Shown here piece after piece: positions 35,600 to 47,457 of a stretch of DNA of 64,000 bases. The DNA lies in assembly GCA_003254925.1 (NCBI GenBank), contig QANZ01028400.1:1-64000 (forward strand), read 5' to 3'. The stretch comes from Chamaecrista fasciculata. Lineage: Eukaryota; Streptophyta; Magnoliopsida; Fabales; Fabaceae. Made by a program: the position numbers and the translations under genes. Within the stretch, counting starts at the first letter, position 1. Every line of letters starts with the position of its first letter. Under the pieces are notes generated by a model. The model worked only from the letters and a program-made list of their open reading frames with translations. It was not told where the DNA came from and did no database searches.

Positions 35600-36460
35600 A
35601 ATGGTTATGAGGCACCATTTGTTATTATTATTTTTCTTTTTATTAGCAACTTCGCATCCATATCTTGACCTTTGCTCAGAATAGTCACAGAAACTTGATA
35701 ATATCTATCTATCTCGTTATATATAAACATTGACTTGAATATCATTGCTCGCAACGTGTTAATTCTTTTGGTGGAAGCAAACTATTAAAAAAAATTTCAA
35801 TGAGAAATCGATGATTATTTTGAAGCTTTCCCCAAATATCATTTGTAGAAGGATACTTTAATTCTTTTGACTTGAATATCAATGTTTATATATATAAAAA
35901 TGATACTTTAATTCCCCAAGTATCATTTATATGTAAACATTGACTTGAATATCATTGCTCGCAACTTGTTAATTCTTTTGCTGGAAGCAAACTACTAAAA
36001 CTTTTTTGAATGAGAAATCGATGATTATTTGGAAGTTTTCCCCAAGTATCATAAGGACATTGAAATTTGTTCCTTTTCAAAACCATCACTCCGAGTGAGA
36101 ATATATTTTCTTCAACAAGCATGGAAAATTGCCACAAATATGATTATTGTCCACATCTAAAACCTCCAATTTCATGCAATTTCCAAGAGATTGACTTGGG
36201 AATCAAGCCACTTATTTGATTTCTATGTAGATCTAAAGTGTTTAAAAATACATGACTTTGGAAATGAGTCAGCACTATTGCCTTTGGAAATCAAGCCACT
36301 ATTGCCTTTCAGCAAATTGTTTCCAAGATTCAATATTTCAAGCCTGTGTTAAACACTCTTGGAAAGATAAAGCACTCCAATGAAAAATTTGCACCAACAA
36401 TGACAAACCTTTCTATAAATTTTATTTTTAGAAAGAGGTGAATTTGGGAATTCCTAATCG
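35600..36460 (-). pseudogene. LRR receptor-like protein gene fragment, copy C
   Basis: The same LRR scrap as copies A and B, further rearranged. A segment around TTGACTTGAATATCATTGCTC occurs twice (about 35720 and 35940), showing an internal duplication. Frames are broken throughout. Confidence 0.65.
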
Positions 36461-36598
36461 TTGACGGCCAACATCAGAAGGAACAAATGAGCTTTATTGG
36501 TCAAAGTGCAAATTTGATTACATATTTTTTGCCTAATTCCCAATTTGGTCCCATATTTTTTTTGTTGCACTTTTGGTCCCATATCTTTGGGTCTTTTC

Positions 36599-36787
36599 TG
36601 CACAAAATGTGAATAATTCGCTCATTTCATTCAGTGAAAAGAATGTGTATATATACAACAACAGTCACGTGGAAGGTGCTGCATATTCTAACTAATTTGG
36701 ACAGCTAGGCTACCTGACTAACTAATCACAAACTAATGATAATACATCCAACTAATTACACGTATTTACATTAAGCAATAATCTGTA
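36599..36787 (-). repeat. 3' LTR of Copia-3
   Basis: About 189 bp. On the minus strand it starts TACAGATTATTGC after a polypurine tract with 12 consecutive G, and ends TTTTGTGCA. The termini would be TA...CA, a rarer variant of TG...CA. The outer boundary is inferred from loss of similarity to the 19900 block. Confidence 0.6.
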
Positions 36788-36799
36788 CCCCCCCCCCCC

Positions 36800-39022
36800 T
36801 CAAGTTGGAGGAACATGAGGAATGAGACCCAACTTGGAAACAAGAGAAGATAACTGATCTGAAGCAAGGATTTTTGTGAAGATGTCAGCAAGCTGAAGTT
36901 GGGAAGGAACATCCTGAGGCTGGATGAACAATTCCTTGCACTTATCACGAACGACATGGCAATCAATCTCGATATGCTTCGTGCGTTCATGATAAACGGG
37001 ATTAGAAGCTATTTGCAAGGCAGATTTATTGTCACACCATAGTGGGATGGGAAGAAGAGGATCAATTTGAAAGTCTTTGAGGATATAGGTGATCCAAAGC
37101 AACTCACAAACTACATTAGCCATGCTTCGGTACTCTGCCTCATAGGAAGATCTAGCAACTGTTGATTGCTTTTTAGTTTTCCAGGAGATAGCATTTGTGC
37201 CAAGAAGAACACAATACCCAGACAGAGAGCGGCGTGTTTGAGGACAAGCAGCCCAATCACTGTCACAGTAAGCTTCAATGGTAAAATCTGATGTTGAGGA
37301 ATAAAAAAGTCCCATTGTAGATGTCCCTTTGAGATAACGAACTACATGAAGTGCAGCTTGCATATGAGCTTCTGTAGGAGCTGACACGAGTTGACTAAGC
37401 TGCTGAACACTGTATGTGACATCGGGACGAGTGAGAGTAAGATATAGGAGCCTGCCAATAAGTCTACGATATTGCTCTGCATCATGCAGAGGAGGGGAGT
37501 CATTATGAAACTTGTGGTTTTTAGGAAGAGGTGTGGCAACAGTGGAGGCTTCAGTAAGGTGTGTATCATGAAGAATATCGAGAAGGTATTTACGTTGACA
37601 AAGAAAAGTACCCTCTGTACTGCGAGCAATCTCAACACCAAGGAAAAATTTGGCAGGACCAAGGTCTTTAATGGTGAAGAGAGAATTCAAATAATGTTTA
37701 ACTTGGGAAATTTCAGTAGCAGAAGGACTAGTGATGAGCATATCATCGACATAAACAAGCAAGGAAAGAAAAGTGGATCCTGAACCTTTGCTAAAAAGAC
37801 AGAAGTCATGAGGAGATTGTGTGAAGCCATATTTAAGAATTTGGGAAGTGAATTCAAGGTTCCATTCACGAGAAGCTTGCTTGAGGCCATACAAAGAACG
37901 CTTGAGCTTGCAAACTTGGTCCTTGGATCCTTTAGTATAACCTTCAGGTAAGGAAAGATAGACATCTTCCTTTAGATAACCATGGAGAAATGCGTTGTTT
38001 ATGTCAATTTGATGAACTTGCCACTGCTTGCAAGTAGCAATAGCTAGAAATAATCGAATGGTGACCACCTTAGCAATTGGTGAAAAACTCTCCAAGTAAT
38101 CAAGGCCAGCAACTTGGTGATAACCCTTGGCCACTAATCTTGCTTTGAAGCGATCAATGGTGCCATCAGGTTGGTATTTTACCCTGTATACCCATTTAGA
38201 GTCAATGGACTTCTTTCCTGCAGGCAAAGTGGTTAATTCCCAAGTATTGTTACGTTCAAGAGCCTCTAGTTCCTGATTCATTGCTAGAACCCACCTAGGA
38301 TCCTTGACAACTTGTTTATAAGTACATGGTTCTTGAACTTTAGACACATTGGAAAGAAAAGCAACATAGTCAGAAGAAAAATTGAAAATAAAAGGATTAG
38401 TAGCAGAAATGGTGGAAACATAATCAGTAAGCCATGGAGGACGATTTTTGGGTCTGGTACTTACCCGGGGTACAAAAGTGGTAGCAGTAGGTTGCTGTGA
38501 GGGAGAATCTGCAGTGGTAGAAATAGAGGTAGAAGAGGATGGAATGGAAAGAGAAGATGGTGAAGGAGGAGAAGAAGGAGGAAAAAGATCAGCATCGGTG
38601 TAATCAAAAGGAGAATCAATTAAGGGAAATGGTAAGGATGGAGAAGAATTAGATGGGGAAGGTTGAGTAGAGAAAGGGAAGATATTTTCATAAAATTTTA
38701 TGTCACGAGAAATAAGAATCTGATGAGTAGAGAGATCATAGGCCTTGTAGGCTTTCTGACCTGATGCATATCCTATAAAAACGCATTTATGAGATCTAGA
38801 TGCAAATTTGTCTTTGTGGGGTAAAGTATTGGTTACAAAGCACAAGCTGCCAAAAACCTTTAGTCTACTGTAATTAGGAGAATGATTGTAAAGCATGTCA
38901 AAAGGGGTTTTCCAATTAAGAATGGGTGTAGGCATGCAATTAATAAGATAAGTTGCTGTAAGAATGGACTCTCCCCAAAATTTGATTGGTAAATGTGCTT
39001 GAAAAAGAATGCTACGAGCCAC
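36800..39022 (-). pseudogene. Copia pol fragment, long open frame (740 codons)
   Basis: The frame opens inside the C-terminal part of integrase (LINCMPTPIL, VFIGYASGQKAYK). It continues through RT (WVYRVKYQPDGTIDRFKARL, INNAFLHG, LYGLKQA, LVYVDDMLITS) and RNase H (YCDSDWAACPQTRRSLSGY, SYEAEYRSMA), ending DIFTKIL...VPPT. It has no internal stop but cannot be a functional polyprotein without gag, protease and the integrase core. The assigned first Met is only the first in frame, not a natural start. Confidence 0.85.
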
Positions 39023-39030
39023 TTGTAATG

Positions 39031-39332
39031 GGTTTGATTAGCTGTGTTAGAATCAGAGCTTAAAGAAGACCTTGAAAAAGAATATTGGTAATGGGTTTGA
39101 GATCTACATAAACAAGCTGAGAATGGAATGTTCATATTCTCAGCTTGAGGGGGGATGTTGAGAAACATGAATAAGTCAATACTTACTTATTAAGTTAGTT
39201 GGTCAGTATTCCTATATTAATTAGGTAGTTGAGTAGTTGAGTCTTAAATGCATTAGTGTTTCCTAAAGTATTTATATATGTGGCCTATCTTCATTGTATC
39301 TTCATCAAGATTAATGAATTATATTTTCAACG
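39031..39332 (+). mobile_element. Copia-4 remnant: 3' tail and LTR
   Basis: The plus strand shows the polypurine-like CAGCTTGAGGGGGGA, then a LTR-like sequence from 39156 (TGTTGAGAAACATGAATAAG) to about 39331 (ATTTTCAAC), with near-inverted ends TGTTGA/TCAAC. The coding interior is absent. Proteasome intronic repeat R3 follows directly. Confidence 0.65.
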
Positions 39333-40300
39333 AAGTTAAAGGTGAAAGGTTGCATGACCCCTAAGCAACTGATATGTCAAAATGGAAGCCAAGGTTGCTG
39401 CCTGAATGAAGTGAGGCAACTATTTTTAAAAATTAAGATGTATTAACACAGATAGAAGAGACACTTACTTGATAACAATTTTTTGAAAGACTTCATGGAT
39501 GAACAGGATATATTTCAATCAAAATTTAGTGTTGCCATTGGCATAATGAGCATTGTGCCAATATCTCCCTAATATGATGTGGTGGGAAAAGGGGTCACAT
39601 GTACTGCTAGCACTGTCAAAACGGGCTTAGGCCCGCGGCCCGGCCCGGCCCGCCCGCTAAATGGGCGGGCTTGGGCTTAAAAAATTTGGCCCGTTTAAAA
39701 ACGGGCCTAAACGGCCCGGCCCGTGGCCCGTAACGGGTCGGGCCGGACCGGCCCGTTTAACAGTGCTATGTACTGCAAAGGAGTCAGTTTTACGCTTAAA
39801 GATGTGTGTGGGTGTTGGACAGTTTATATTATATTAGGCCTGAAGTTGAAATATAATTTGGTCATGACAAACTGCTCTCTGATTTTAGTGAACTATTGTA
39901 TGACAGAAAAATGCCAATCCATAAACTTGAGGACCTTGACTAAGGCATTGGCTTTTTTTGGTTGATTATTTGAGTGCTTATCTGAATTTGTAGCTAATTA
40001 TCTAGTTTAATCCATTGTTTTAAGTTAAATGTTTACCTTACTTTATCTTTCTGCTCTAATTGTTCCCAGGTTTTAGGAATTAGATTATTTACCCTTCCTA
40101 TTTTCTAGGGATTGTAGGGTAATCTTGTTGCCATGGTTTTTATTTATGTTGCTGTTCATGTTTCTATGGTTTCATTTTTTGGTCTGAATAATCGCTTCAC
40201 CAAATTATATGGTTTCCTTGGTTCTTTCTGGAGAGCAATTTTTTATTGAACAAAAAAAAAAAAGATGAGCATCATTTCAGAAAGATTAAAAGTTGTGTTC
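39333..40300 (+). repeat. Intronic repeat R3
   Basis: Third copy of R1, missing its first about 120 bp because it is joined to the Copia-4 LTR. It contains the hAT MITE at 39608-39768 plus a few tens of bases not present in R1 or R2. Confidence 0.65.
39608..39768. mobile_element. GC-rich hAT-type MITE
   Basis: 161 bp with inverted ends TAGCACTGTCAAAACGGG and (other strand) TAGCACTGTTAAACGGG, flanked by the 8-bp repeat TGTACTGC at 39600-39607 and 39769-39776. The interior is rich in GGCCCGG and GGGCCTAAACGG, standing out sharply from the AT-rich surroundings. Confidence 0.9.
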
Positions 40301-40476
40301 TTTGTATTCTCAGTTGTCACACTTTAATAGTTAAAATACTAAAAACTATAAAAATAACTTATTTCCCTAATTTTCTCTTTTGTGTTTCTCCACAACAAGC
40401 CTATTTATGAATTTGTTAGTTCTCCTGAATTATTCTTATTCTTGTCTCCTTAACATAAATTTTCTTTGTTGTCTAG

Positions 40477-43451
40477 TGGCATGGGTCCTGACTTCCGAGT
40501 TCTAGTTCGAAATAGTAGGAAGCAGGCAGTGCAGTACCATCGGTTATATAAGGTACTGTTCATATTCATTTTCTAGTTCAATATTTCATTCTCTTATGTC
40601 TGTTTTCTGCACATGCATGACTTGGTCAGTTGGATTCAGTTATTTGTTCTAAGCTTTAATATTTGGAATCTTCTGTTGCACAGAATCTGGTTTATTAGTT
40701 TTTTGTAACTGTGTGACACCCATCTTTCCTTGTGTAAATATAGTTGAGTGAACCTAAAGGAAGCAATAAAGTTCTAGAGACAATTTCACTACTTCATTGA
40801 GTTCATCTGTAAAAGTAATAAGTAATACATGACTGAGATTAGAAACTATGATGTCTAGTGCCAAGTGTCAACCTTTTGCAGTTCTCGGTCCTTTCTTTTT
40901 GGGGTTGGGGGGCTGGAAAATTTTAAATAAGCCTTTAAACTCCAATGGAAATTAAATGCCTTAAAATATCCTCTGTATATAGAATATAAAACATAAACCA
41001 TGATGTATGTACTTAACTTGGTAGATCTTTCTCGTAGTAGATGAACCCTTAATATGACTTCTTCATCCCCACACCAACCCTGCACTCCACTTCTTTCAAA
41101 TATATCAAGAAGAAAAATACTAAATAAGATTTTGAACTTCAGATATGCAACTAAGGAGGATCATGTGTCTAATTTTTGTACATGTAGAGGTACTTTTTCT
41201 TTCTTTTTTCGCTGTTATATTTTGAATTCTAATATTTTTATTTTTTTGGTGTTGACAGTGGTGTTAGGCCTTTTGCAGTATCTCTACTGGTTGCTGGGTT
41301 CGATGATAAAGGACCACAATTATATAAGGTATGCCAATACAAGTTATATCTAATAAGACTTGGAACTTTTATTGCTACTGCATTTAAGCCCTGGTAAATA
41401 AATATAGCAATCTTGATTTTATTGCTTTTTTCTCACATCTGGTGGCTGATTTGTTACATGGTGAGTTTTGACATGTTTGGTCTGTTGTCATGAATCTAGA
41501 GCAATGCCCTTTAAATTTAAGGAATACAATGTAATCTATGGGAAGCTTATATTGTCATTATACATTACATTTGCTTTTCTCCGATTCAATTGATGTTTTC
41601 TGTGTCAGAAGAATGGATTGAATGTTTTCTCTTTTAGTACATGTCTGTATGTTGGATGAGTTTGTGCTGGATCTTTCTTCTTGCAATTGGAGTCGTTTGA
41701 CAAAAGAAAAGGAACATTAGACAATGTTGTTTGGTGCAATTTGTTTTTGCTGTAGGTGGGTCCATCAGGTTCATATTTTTCTTGGAAAGCTTCTGCTATT
41801 GGGAAAAATGTTTCTATTGCCAAGACATTTCTTGAGAAGAGGTATGCTTCTCTTTTCATTTTGATTACAAGCTAACAATGCTGCAGGAAAATGTTTTTTT
41901 GCATCCATTGTGTTGTAAGTTGTCACCTTTTCACTTCAGTTAGACACTAACACAAAAATGTCTCAATGGTTATCATATCAATGTGCAAGGATTTTTGTGA
42001 CATAAATTGAAACGTTTTATAACAATGTCCATGCACTATTATAGTAGTTACAGCCAAATAAGAGGAAAGGAATGAGTCATAGACTTGTCATAGCATTTTC
42101 CTTTATTATTTCCTGAATTTCGATGTCAAGAGAATGACATTGAGTTGTACATTGAACTTGATGTTATTTCTGAATTAATTGCATTTTAGTCTCTTTAGGC
42201 TTGAGAATACATTAGATATATCTGTATGATTTGGAGAAGCCAACCATTTCAGTGAACCTGCTTAATTTTAATCTTCCCTCTGATAAATAATGAGGTAGCA
42301 CACATAGAGTGATAATATCAGATATTATCACTCTGCTTCTAATTTACCACATGCTTGGTTTGAGTAAGTTTTGAATTTTCTGGATGACTTATCTTTTGTG
42401 ATGATAATTATAAAATGTTTCTTTGTTTTACAAGAGTCACTAAACATTCCTACTTTTGTTCTTCAATAGTTGATCGTTTCTCATTATGCAGGTACACAGA
42501 AGATATGGAGCTTGATGATGCAGTACACACAGTTATATTGACGCTGAAGGAAGGGTAGGAGCATTCTATTATAAGATAACATTAAATACAACCTTCGCAA
42601 CAAAAAAAAAATCTGATTATCATTATCTGCAGAGAATTCCAGAAGCCATTCAAAGTTTTGAAAACAATTGCTTGTTTTCTGTTTGTAGGGAGTGTTGCCT
42701 GTTACTTGTCCCCCGTTGACATTTCTCTTCATTTTGTTTCTAAACATTGTCTGCTATATTGTATTTTGACATTTATCCGGACGCCTTTTGCTATCATACA
42801 ATTTATCTATTGATTGTGCTGTGTAGATTTGAAGGACAAATCTCAGGAAAAAATATTGAAATTGGCATAATCGGTGCAGACAAAAAGTTCAGGTGCGTCT
42901 CTCTACTTTCTCCCAAAATATAATGGCTTAGAGTCAATAGTGTAATGTTGACTGCTGACTTGTTAGAAAAGAGGAGGCATGTACTTGAGACAATTCACAT
43001 TTTCTTAAAACTGCTTGCAGTGATGAGACAGCTTATAGTCTTGATCATGGCATTGGATCCTTTGCATTTCTTTCTTCATGCATTTCTTATGGAGTTAGAG
43101 AGAGAAAAGATGAGAAAGAGAGAGAAAATGTGGATTCCATAAAATAATAATATGGAGGACCCACACTTTCTCTTTCTCTCTCTTCTTTTCTCTTTCTTTC
43201 TCTCTCATACTCTACAAGAAATATAGAAAAGGAAAATGTAGAAAATCTATTTCCCTTGATCATAACACCAATAAAGGAAAAGAAAAGAAAATAAAATAAA
43301 AAATCAGAAAGTGATGCACATTGTAGTGAATTGTTTCCTCTCATTCTCAGTTTCTTTAACATGATGACCTATTAATTAGCATGCATGCCCATCATGTTGC
43401 AGGGTATTAACACCAGCAGAAATTGATGACTATTTGGGTGAAGTAGAATAA
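40477..43451 (+). pseudogene. PAB1: 20S proteasome subunit alpha-2 gene, broken copy 2
   Basis: Exons: 40477-40552 (GMGPDFRVLVRNSRKQAVQY...), 41259-41328 (GVRPFAVSLLVAGFDDKGPQ), 41756-41841 ([20 protein letters not shown]...), 42492-42554 (YTEDMELDDAVHTVILTLKE), 42827-42892 (FEGQISGKNIEIGIIGADKK), 43403-43451 (VLTPAEIDDYLGEVE, stop). Splice sites are intact, and each exon is in frame with the next except after 40552. There the exon for the helix following RLYK is missing, as in copy 1. All exons upstream of GMGPDF are absent, replaced by R3 and Copia-4. It is a 5'-truncated duplicate. It could still be transcribed as part of a fusion, but cannot give a full alpha-2 subunit. Confidence 0.92.
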
Positions 43452-43475
43452 AGTGCAAAAGAAGAAGCCTTGTTG

Positions 43476-43680
43476 TGACTGAATGAATCTCAGTATATTG
43501 AGAATGAATGAATAATGTGTGACTGACTACAATTTATAAACTCAACTCTTAGTGAAAAACTAAAGAACTGATTTCATAACAGAAAATGTAAACAGAATTC
43601 AGAAATCTAACTAATGTCCACGTGTCCATAGTGTCCATAACTAACTACTCAAGCGCTATTCAGCTGAACTATCCTTTACA
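43476..43680 (-). repeat. 3' LTR of Copia-5 (38 bp shorter)
   Basis: 205 bp. It lacks the TAGAATTGTAGA region near one end that is present in the other LTR, and it has small differences such as AACTCAACTCTT against AACTCGGTTCTT, so the insertion is older than Copia-1. Confidence 0.85.
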
Positions 43681-45548
43681 TCCCCCCTCAAACTCAGCAT
43701 ATTCAAAGGAACAATGTTGAGTTTGCTTCGAAACTTTTCAAACAGTTCAGATGAGACACTTTTGGTTAGAATATCAGCCACTTGTTCTGTTGTTGGCAAA
43801 TGACGAACAAAAATTCCTTTTGACAAAACTTGATCATGAACAAAGTGGATATCTATCTCAATATGCTTAGTTCTGGAGTGCAAAATAGGATTGGCTGACA
43901 GATGAACCGTACTCAAGTTATCATAGTAGATAACTGGAGGATTGAGAAGAGGAATTTTAAGTTCATACAGAAGTGATTTTAACCAAAGAATTTCAGCAAC
44001 ACAGCCAGCTAAGCTCCTGTATTCTACTTCAGTGTTAACAAGAACTTGGTTAACAACAGAACTACTAGGATGCCCAAGCTTATTATGCCAAACAGAAAAT
44101 GAACTAGGAGCAGACTTATAAGCAAGATTATAATTCAAAACAGAAGCAGACAGAGATGCTTTAGGCTTCAACAGACTCTTGAATGAAGGAAACGCATAGA
44201 GACCATCTTGAACATGTCCTCTAAGCAGAACTGAATTGGTGTCCTGACATTTAACAAGACAAGTGTTAGAACCAAATTCAAAAATAACTCTGTTATCTCT
44301 AGCAAATTTGGAGACACTTATAAGATTTAAGAGAAAGAACTCGATTAGAATAAGGAGACTTCAGAAAAGAAGAACAACCACTCTTAATAGACAAACCTGT
44401 ACCATCACCAATGAAAATGTTATTAGATCCACTGTATTCAGCAGCATCTGTGAGATTTTCAGCATCTGAGGTAATATGACAAGATGCACCAGAATCAGAA
44501 TACCAATTAGGATCATAGATCGCATCAGTTGTAGCAACCATTGCTACATTCTTCGAACTGGAAGCTACACTTGAACCAGCTGAAGATGAGGAAGCACCTG
44601 TTGGTGTAGAGAAAGGACTCACAAAGGACTGATCCAAACGAAAGTAGCACTGCCATGCCATATGTCCTCCTTTACCACAAAGTTGACAAATAAGTCTGTT
44701 ATTTGAATTGCCATTGCGTCCTCCTCCTCTGCCATAATTGCCACGACCTCGTCCTCTATTAGAGGATCCAGCAGAATTTCTATTCTGATTCGACTTTGAT
44801 CTTTATTAAGATCAATTTTAGCTACATGAGCTTGAAGAACTTCAACATTCTTTTTCTTCTTAGACAAACGTTCTTCTTGAGTGAGCAGAAAAGATTTCAA
44901 TTCCTCAACAGAAAAAGGATCTTTCCTAGCAAGCATAGAGGTAATTGTACCTTCAAATTCATCATCAAGACCTTCAATAACAGCTTCAATATGCTCCGTG
45001 AGAGTGATCGGAGATCCGATAGCTGCTAAAGAGTCAGCAATCTTCTTGATCTTCAAGAACTACTCATTTAGAGTCATAGCACCTTTCTTGAGTGTGCGAA
45101 GCTGCGTCCGATACTGCTGTACCTTAGCCCGAGTATGAGTGGAGAAATGATCCTCAAGCTTCTCCCATACTTGATAAGAGTAGTCAAGACCAATCATCCA
45201 GTCTGCCATTGCCTCATACATAGACGCAAGCAACCAAGAAAGCAATAGAGAATCATGTTGTTCCCAGTTTATGAAATCATCATTCAAACGCCCTGCCTCT
45301 TCATCATCAGTGGACAGATAGCGTTGAGGAACACACTGTGAACCGAGAATGTACCTCTGAAGACGATATCCTTTGATAGTGGCCATCACTTGATGACGCC
45401 ATGAAAGATAGTTGGATTCCTCAAGTTTAACCGGAACTGGATGGTTAAACGTCTGTAGTGAGAAGTTCAAACCAGAATTCGAACGCCTACAAACAGAGGA
45501 AGAAGGAGATGATTGAGTAGCGGCAGCCATTTCGGCTTCTGATACCAT
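43656..45548 (-). pseudogene. Copia-5 gag-pol remnant
   Basis: From the minus strand start: gag (VPVKLEESNYLSWRHQV, WEKLEDHFSTHTRAKVQQY) with a stop at 45060, continued gag (EERLSKKKKNVEVLQAHVAK) and a frameshift near 44800. Then come a CCHC knuckle (CQLCGKGGHMAWQC) near 44680 and the protease motif WYSDSGASCHIT near 44490. At about 44035 the start of integrase (WHNKLGHPSSSVVNQVLVN) is fused directly to RNase H (TEVEYRSLAGCVAEI). The integrase catalytic core and the whole RT are gone. Confidence 0.88.
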
Positions 45549-45790
45549 GAAATGATAAATGCGGAAAATAGAATTGTAGAGAATGAATCTCAGTATATTG
45601 AGAATGAATGAATAATGTGTGACTGACTACAATTTATAAACTCGGTTCTTAGTGAAAAACTAAAGAACTGATTTCATAACAGAAAATGTAAACAGAATTC
45701 AGAAATCTAACTAATGTCCACGTGTCCATAACTAATCCACGTGTCCATAACTAACTACTCAAGCGCTATTCAGCTGAACTATCCTTTACA
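45548..45790 (-). repeat. 5' LTR of Copia-5
   Basis: 243 bp, TG...CA on the minus strand (TGTAAAGGATAG ... CATTTATCATTTCA), directly followed by the primer-binding site. It contains a short internal duplication (CCACGTGTCCATAACTAA) not found in the other LTR in the same form. Confidence 0.88.
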
Positions 45791-45795
45791 TGTTG

Positions 45796-47039
45796 TTCTG
45801 CAAGATAATGTTTGTTTAAAAGTTTAATTTAGTTTAAAACAATAAAAAAAGCAAGTGCAGGTGGATATGTGAGCTAGTTTCATCAGACAACCTTTAAGTC
45901 CTTCAATGACCATATATCAACTCTCCGAAAAAAAAAAACTTGGTTTGTTTTAAAAGAGCATGACATTATAATGACTAAATATATATTTATTATTTTCTGC
46001 CGACCTCATATGCTTATATATATATATATATTGGTTTTGAGATCATTTTTTTTATTACTTTCTAACAAATTTGCATTGGGTATACATTTAATGATTACAA
46101 GTTTTTGAACCGATATAAGCATATTGTCGATTACTAGTTCCTATGATTTGAATACAAATCAATTCACGGGCCCCGCTGTTATCGGCTACATTCAAATGGG
46201 TTTGATGTTGAATCATATCATTTTTTTCTCTGTTCTTTCAGTGCAAAGTAAAAAAAAGAAATATTGTGTATCAAAAAAAAAAACTTACAATTGCAATTGT
46301 TTTTTCTGAACAGAGTGTTGTATGAGAATCTCAAAGCAAGTATAATGATTAAGGAATGTAATTGCTTCAGAGGGTAAAATTTGCCAAATAGTCATACCTG
46401 TGATATACAATATGGATCTGTGGTTGAAATAAGTTAGAATGGTTGTTCTTGAGGGAAGATCTGTGGTTGTCCATACCATACCAGGGCGGATCCTTACTAA
46501 GAAGGTAATAATTATTGATGAATATCTAATTAATCTTATTAATCAGTAATCACTAATTAAATGAACTGAACTAATGCAGTGAAATCTTGAAAAGATCACT
46601 AGACATTCTCGTGTTTCTTGTTACTGTATGCAGATATGCAATATAATGATGCAAACTCAAACATATATATATATATATATATAAGTCCTATTGAAGTCTA
46701 TATTCCTGGTAAGATATTATTATTATAATTAATTAGTGAAAGACGATCATATGTGTGGTGGATGAATTAATAATTTCACACCATCTATATATATATTCAT
46801 AAATATGCATTGGTGGTTTCCATCTGTACCACTGTAGAAGAATATGCACCATCGTAGACTCGTTAAGAAGACCTTTCAAATAAATCTAGACTTTTACAGT
46901 GAAAATTCTAACATCAATGTCCATATATGATATTGTACTTCCATAGATCCATTTGTGTAATAGACAAATAGCTCAAATTTATTTAATGAGCGGCACATAT
47001 CAAATGACAGTGGTTTTGGTTACTGATGGACCAAGAATG
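45796..47039. other. Intergenic sequence
   Basis: The continuation of the proteasome copy 2 3' flank, then AT-rich DNA with TA microsatellites at about 46016-46032 and 46664-46683. 46920-47030 matches 34330-34440. No gene was seen. Confidence 0.5.
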
Positions 47040-47180
47040 ATCGACATATCAAAAGATAAAGCACTCCAATGAAAAATTTGCACTATGAATGCGAAACCTT
47101 TCTATAAATTTTATTTTTAGAAAGAGATGAAATTGGGAATTCCTAATTGTTGACGGCCAACATCAGAAGGAACAAATTTT
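47040..47180 (-). pseudogene. LRR receptor-like gene scrap, copy D
   Basis: Only a short piece remains, matching 19690-19810 and 36370-36480 (GATAAAGCACTCCAATGAAA, TTGACGGCCAACATCAGA). No reading frame survives. Confidence 0.5.
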
Positions 47181-47457
47181 ATTTTGAACTGATAAATTAA
47201 GTTATTTCTTGACAAATCCAAATAATAAGTTAGTTTTTTCACAAATAAATTGTTAATAAATCAGAGGTTGCTGAACTAGGAGAGAAATTCATTACAGTAA
47301 TTATAATAGCCAGCCCAGGTAGCACTAATATAAATTAGTAAGTCATCAGTAGATAGATATATAACAAGTCTAAAACCATTCCTACCAGGTTTCAAGTCTA
47401 AAACCATTCCTACCAGGTTTCATTTACAAGCAGATTAAAATTACCTCAAAACATATA

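Larger units (their letters stand above)
36599..39030 (-). mobile_element. Copia-3, 5'-truncated retrotransposon
   Basis: The minus strand holds the end of integrase, RT, RNase H, a polypurine tract and one LTR (36599-36787). gag, protease, most of integrase and the 5' LTR are missing. The truncated end meets Copia-4 sequence in the opposite orientation near 39030, where GAAAAAGAAT and TAATGGGTTTGA occur on both sides of the junction. Confidence 0.9.
43476..45790 (-). mobile_element. Copia-5, internally deleted retrotransposon
   Basis: Two LTRs in direct orientation (43476-43680 and 45548-45790) are flanked by the 5-bp duplication TGTTG (43471-43475 and 45791-45795). A primer-binding site (TGGTATC, minus strand) lies at 45547-45541. 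The element is inserted about 20 bp after the stop codon of proteasome copy 2, in its former 3' UTR. The interior keeps gag and protease, but the integrase core and RT are deleted. Confidence 0.93.

Noticed and set aside
36800..39022. Treating the 740-codon Copia-3 frame as a working gene
   Set aside because: It starts inside integrase and lacks gag, protease, the 5' LTR and the primer-binding site.
43087..43362. Glu/Arg-rich minus-strand frame
   Set aside because: A CT-rich microsatellite in the last intron of proteasome copy 2.
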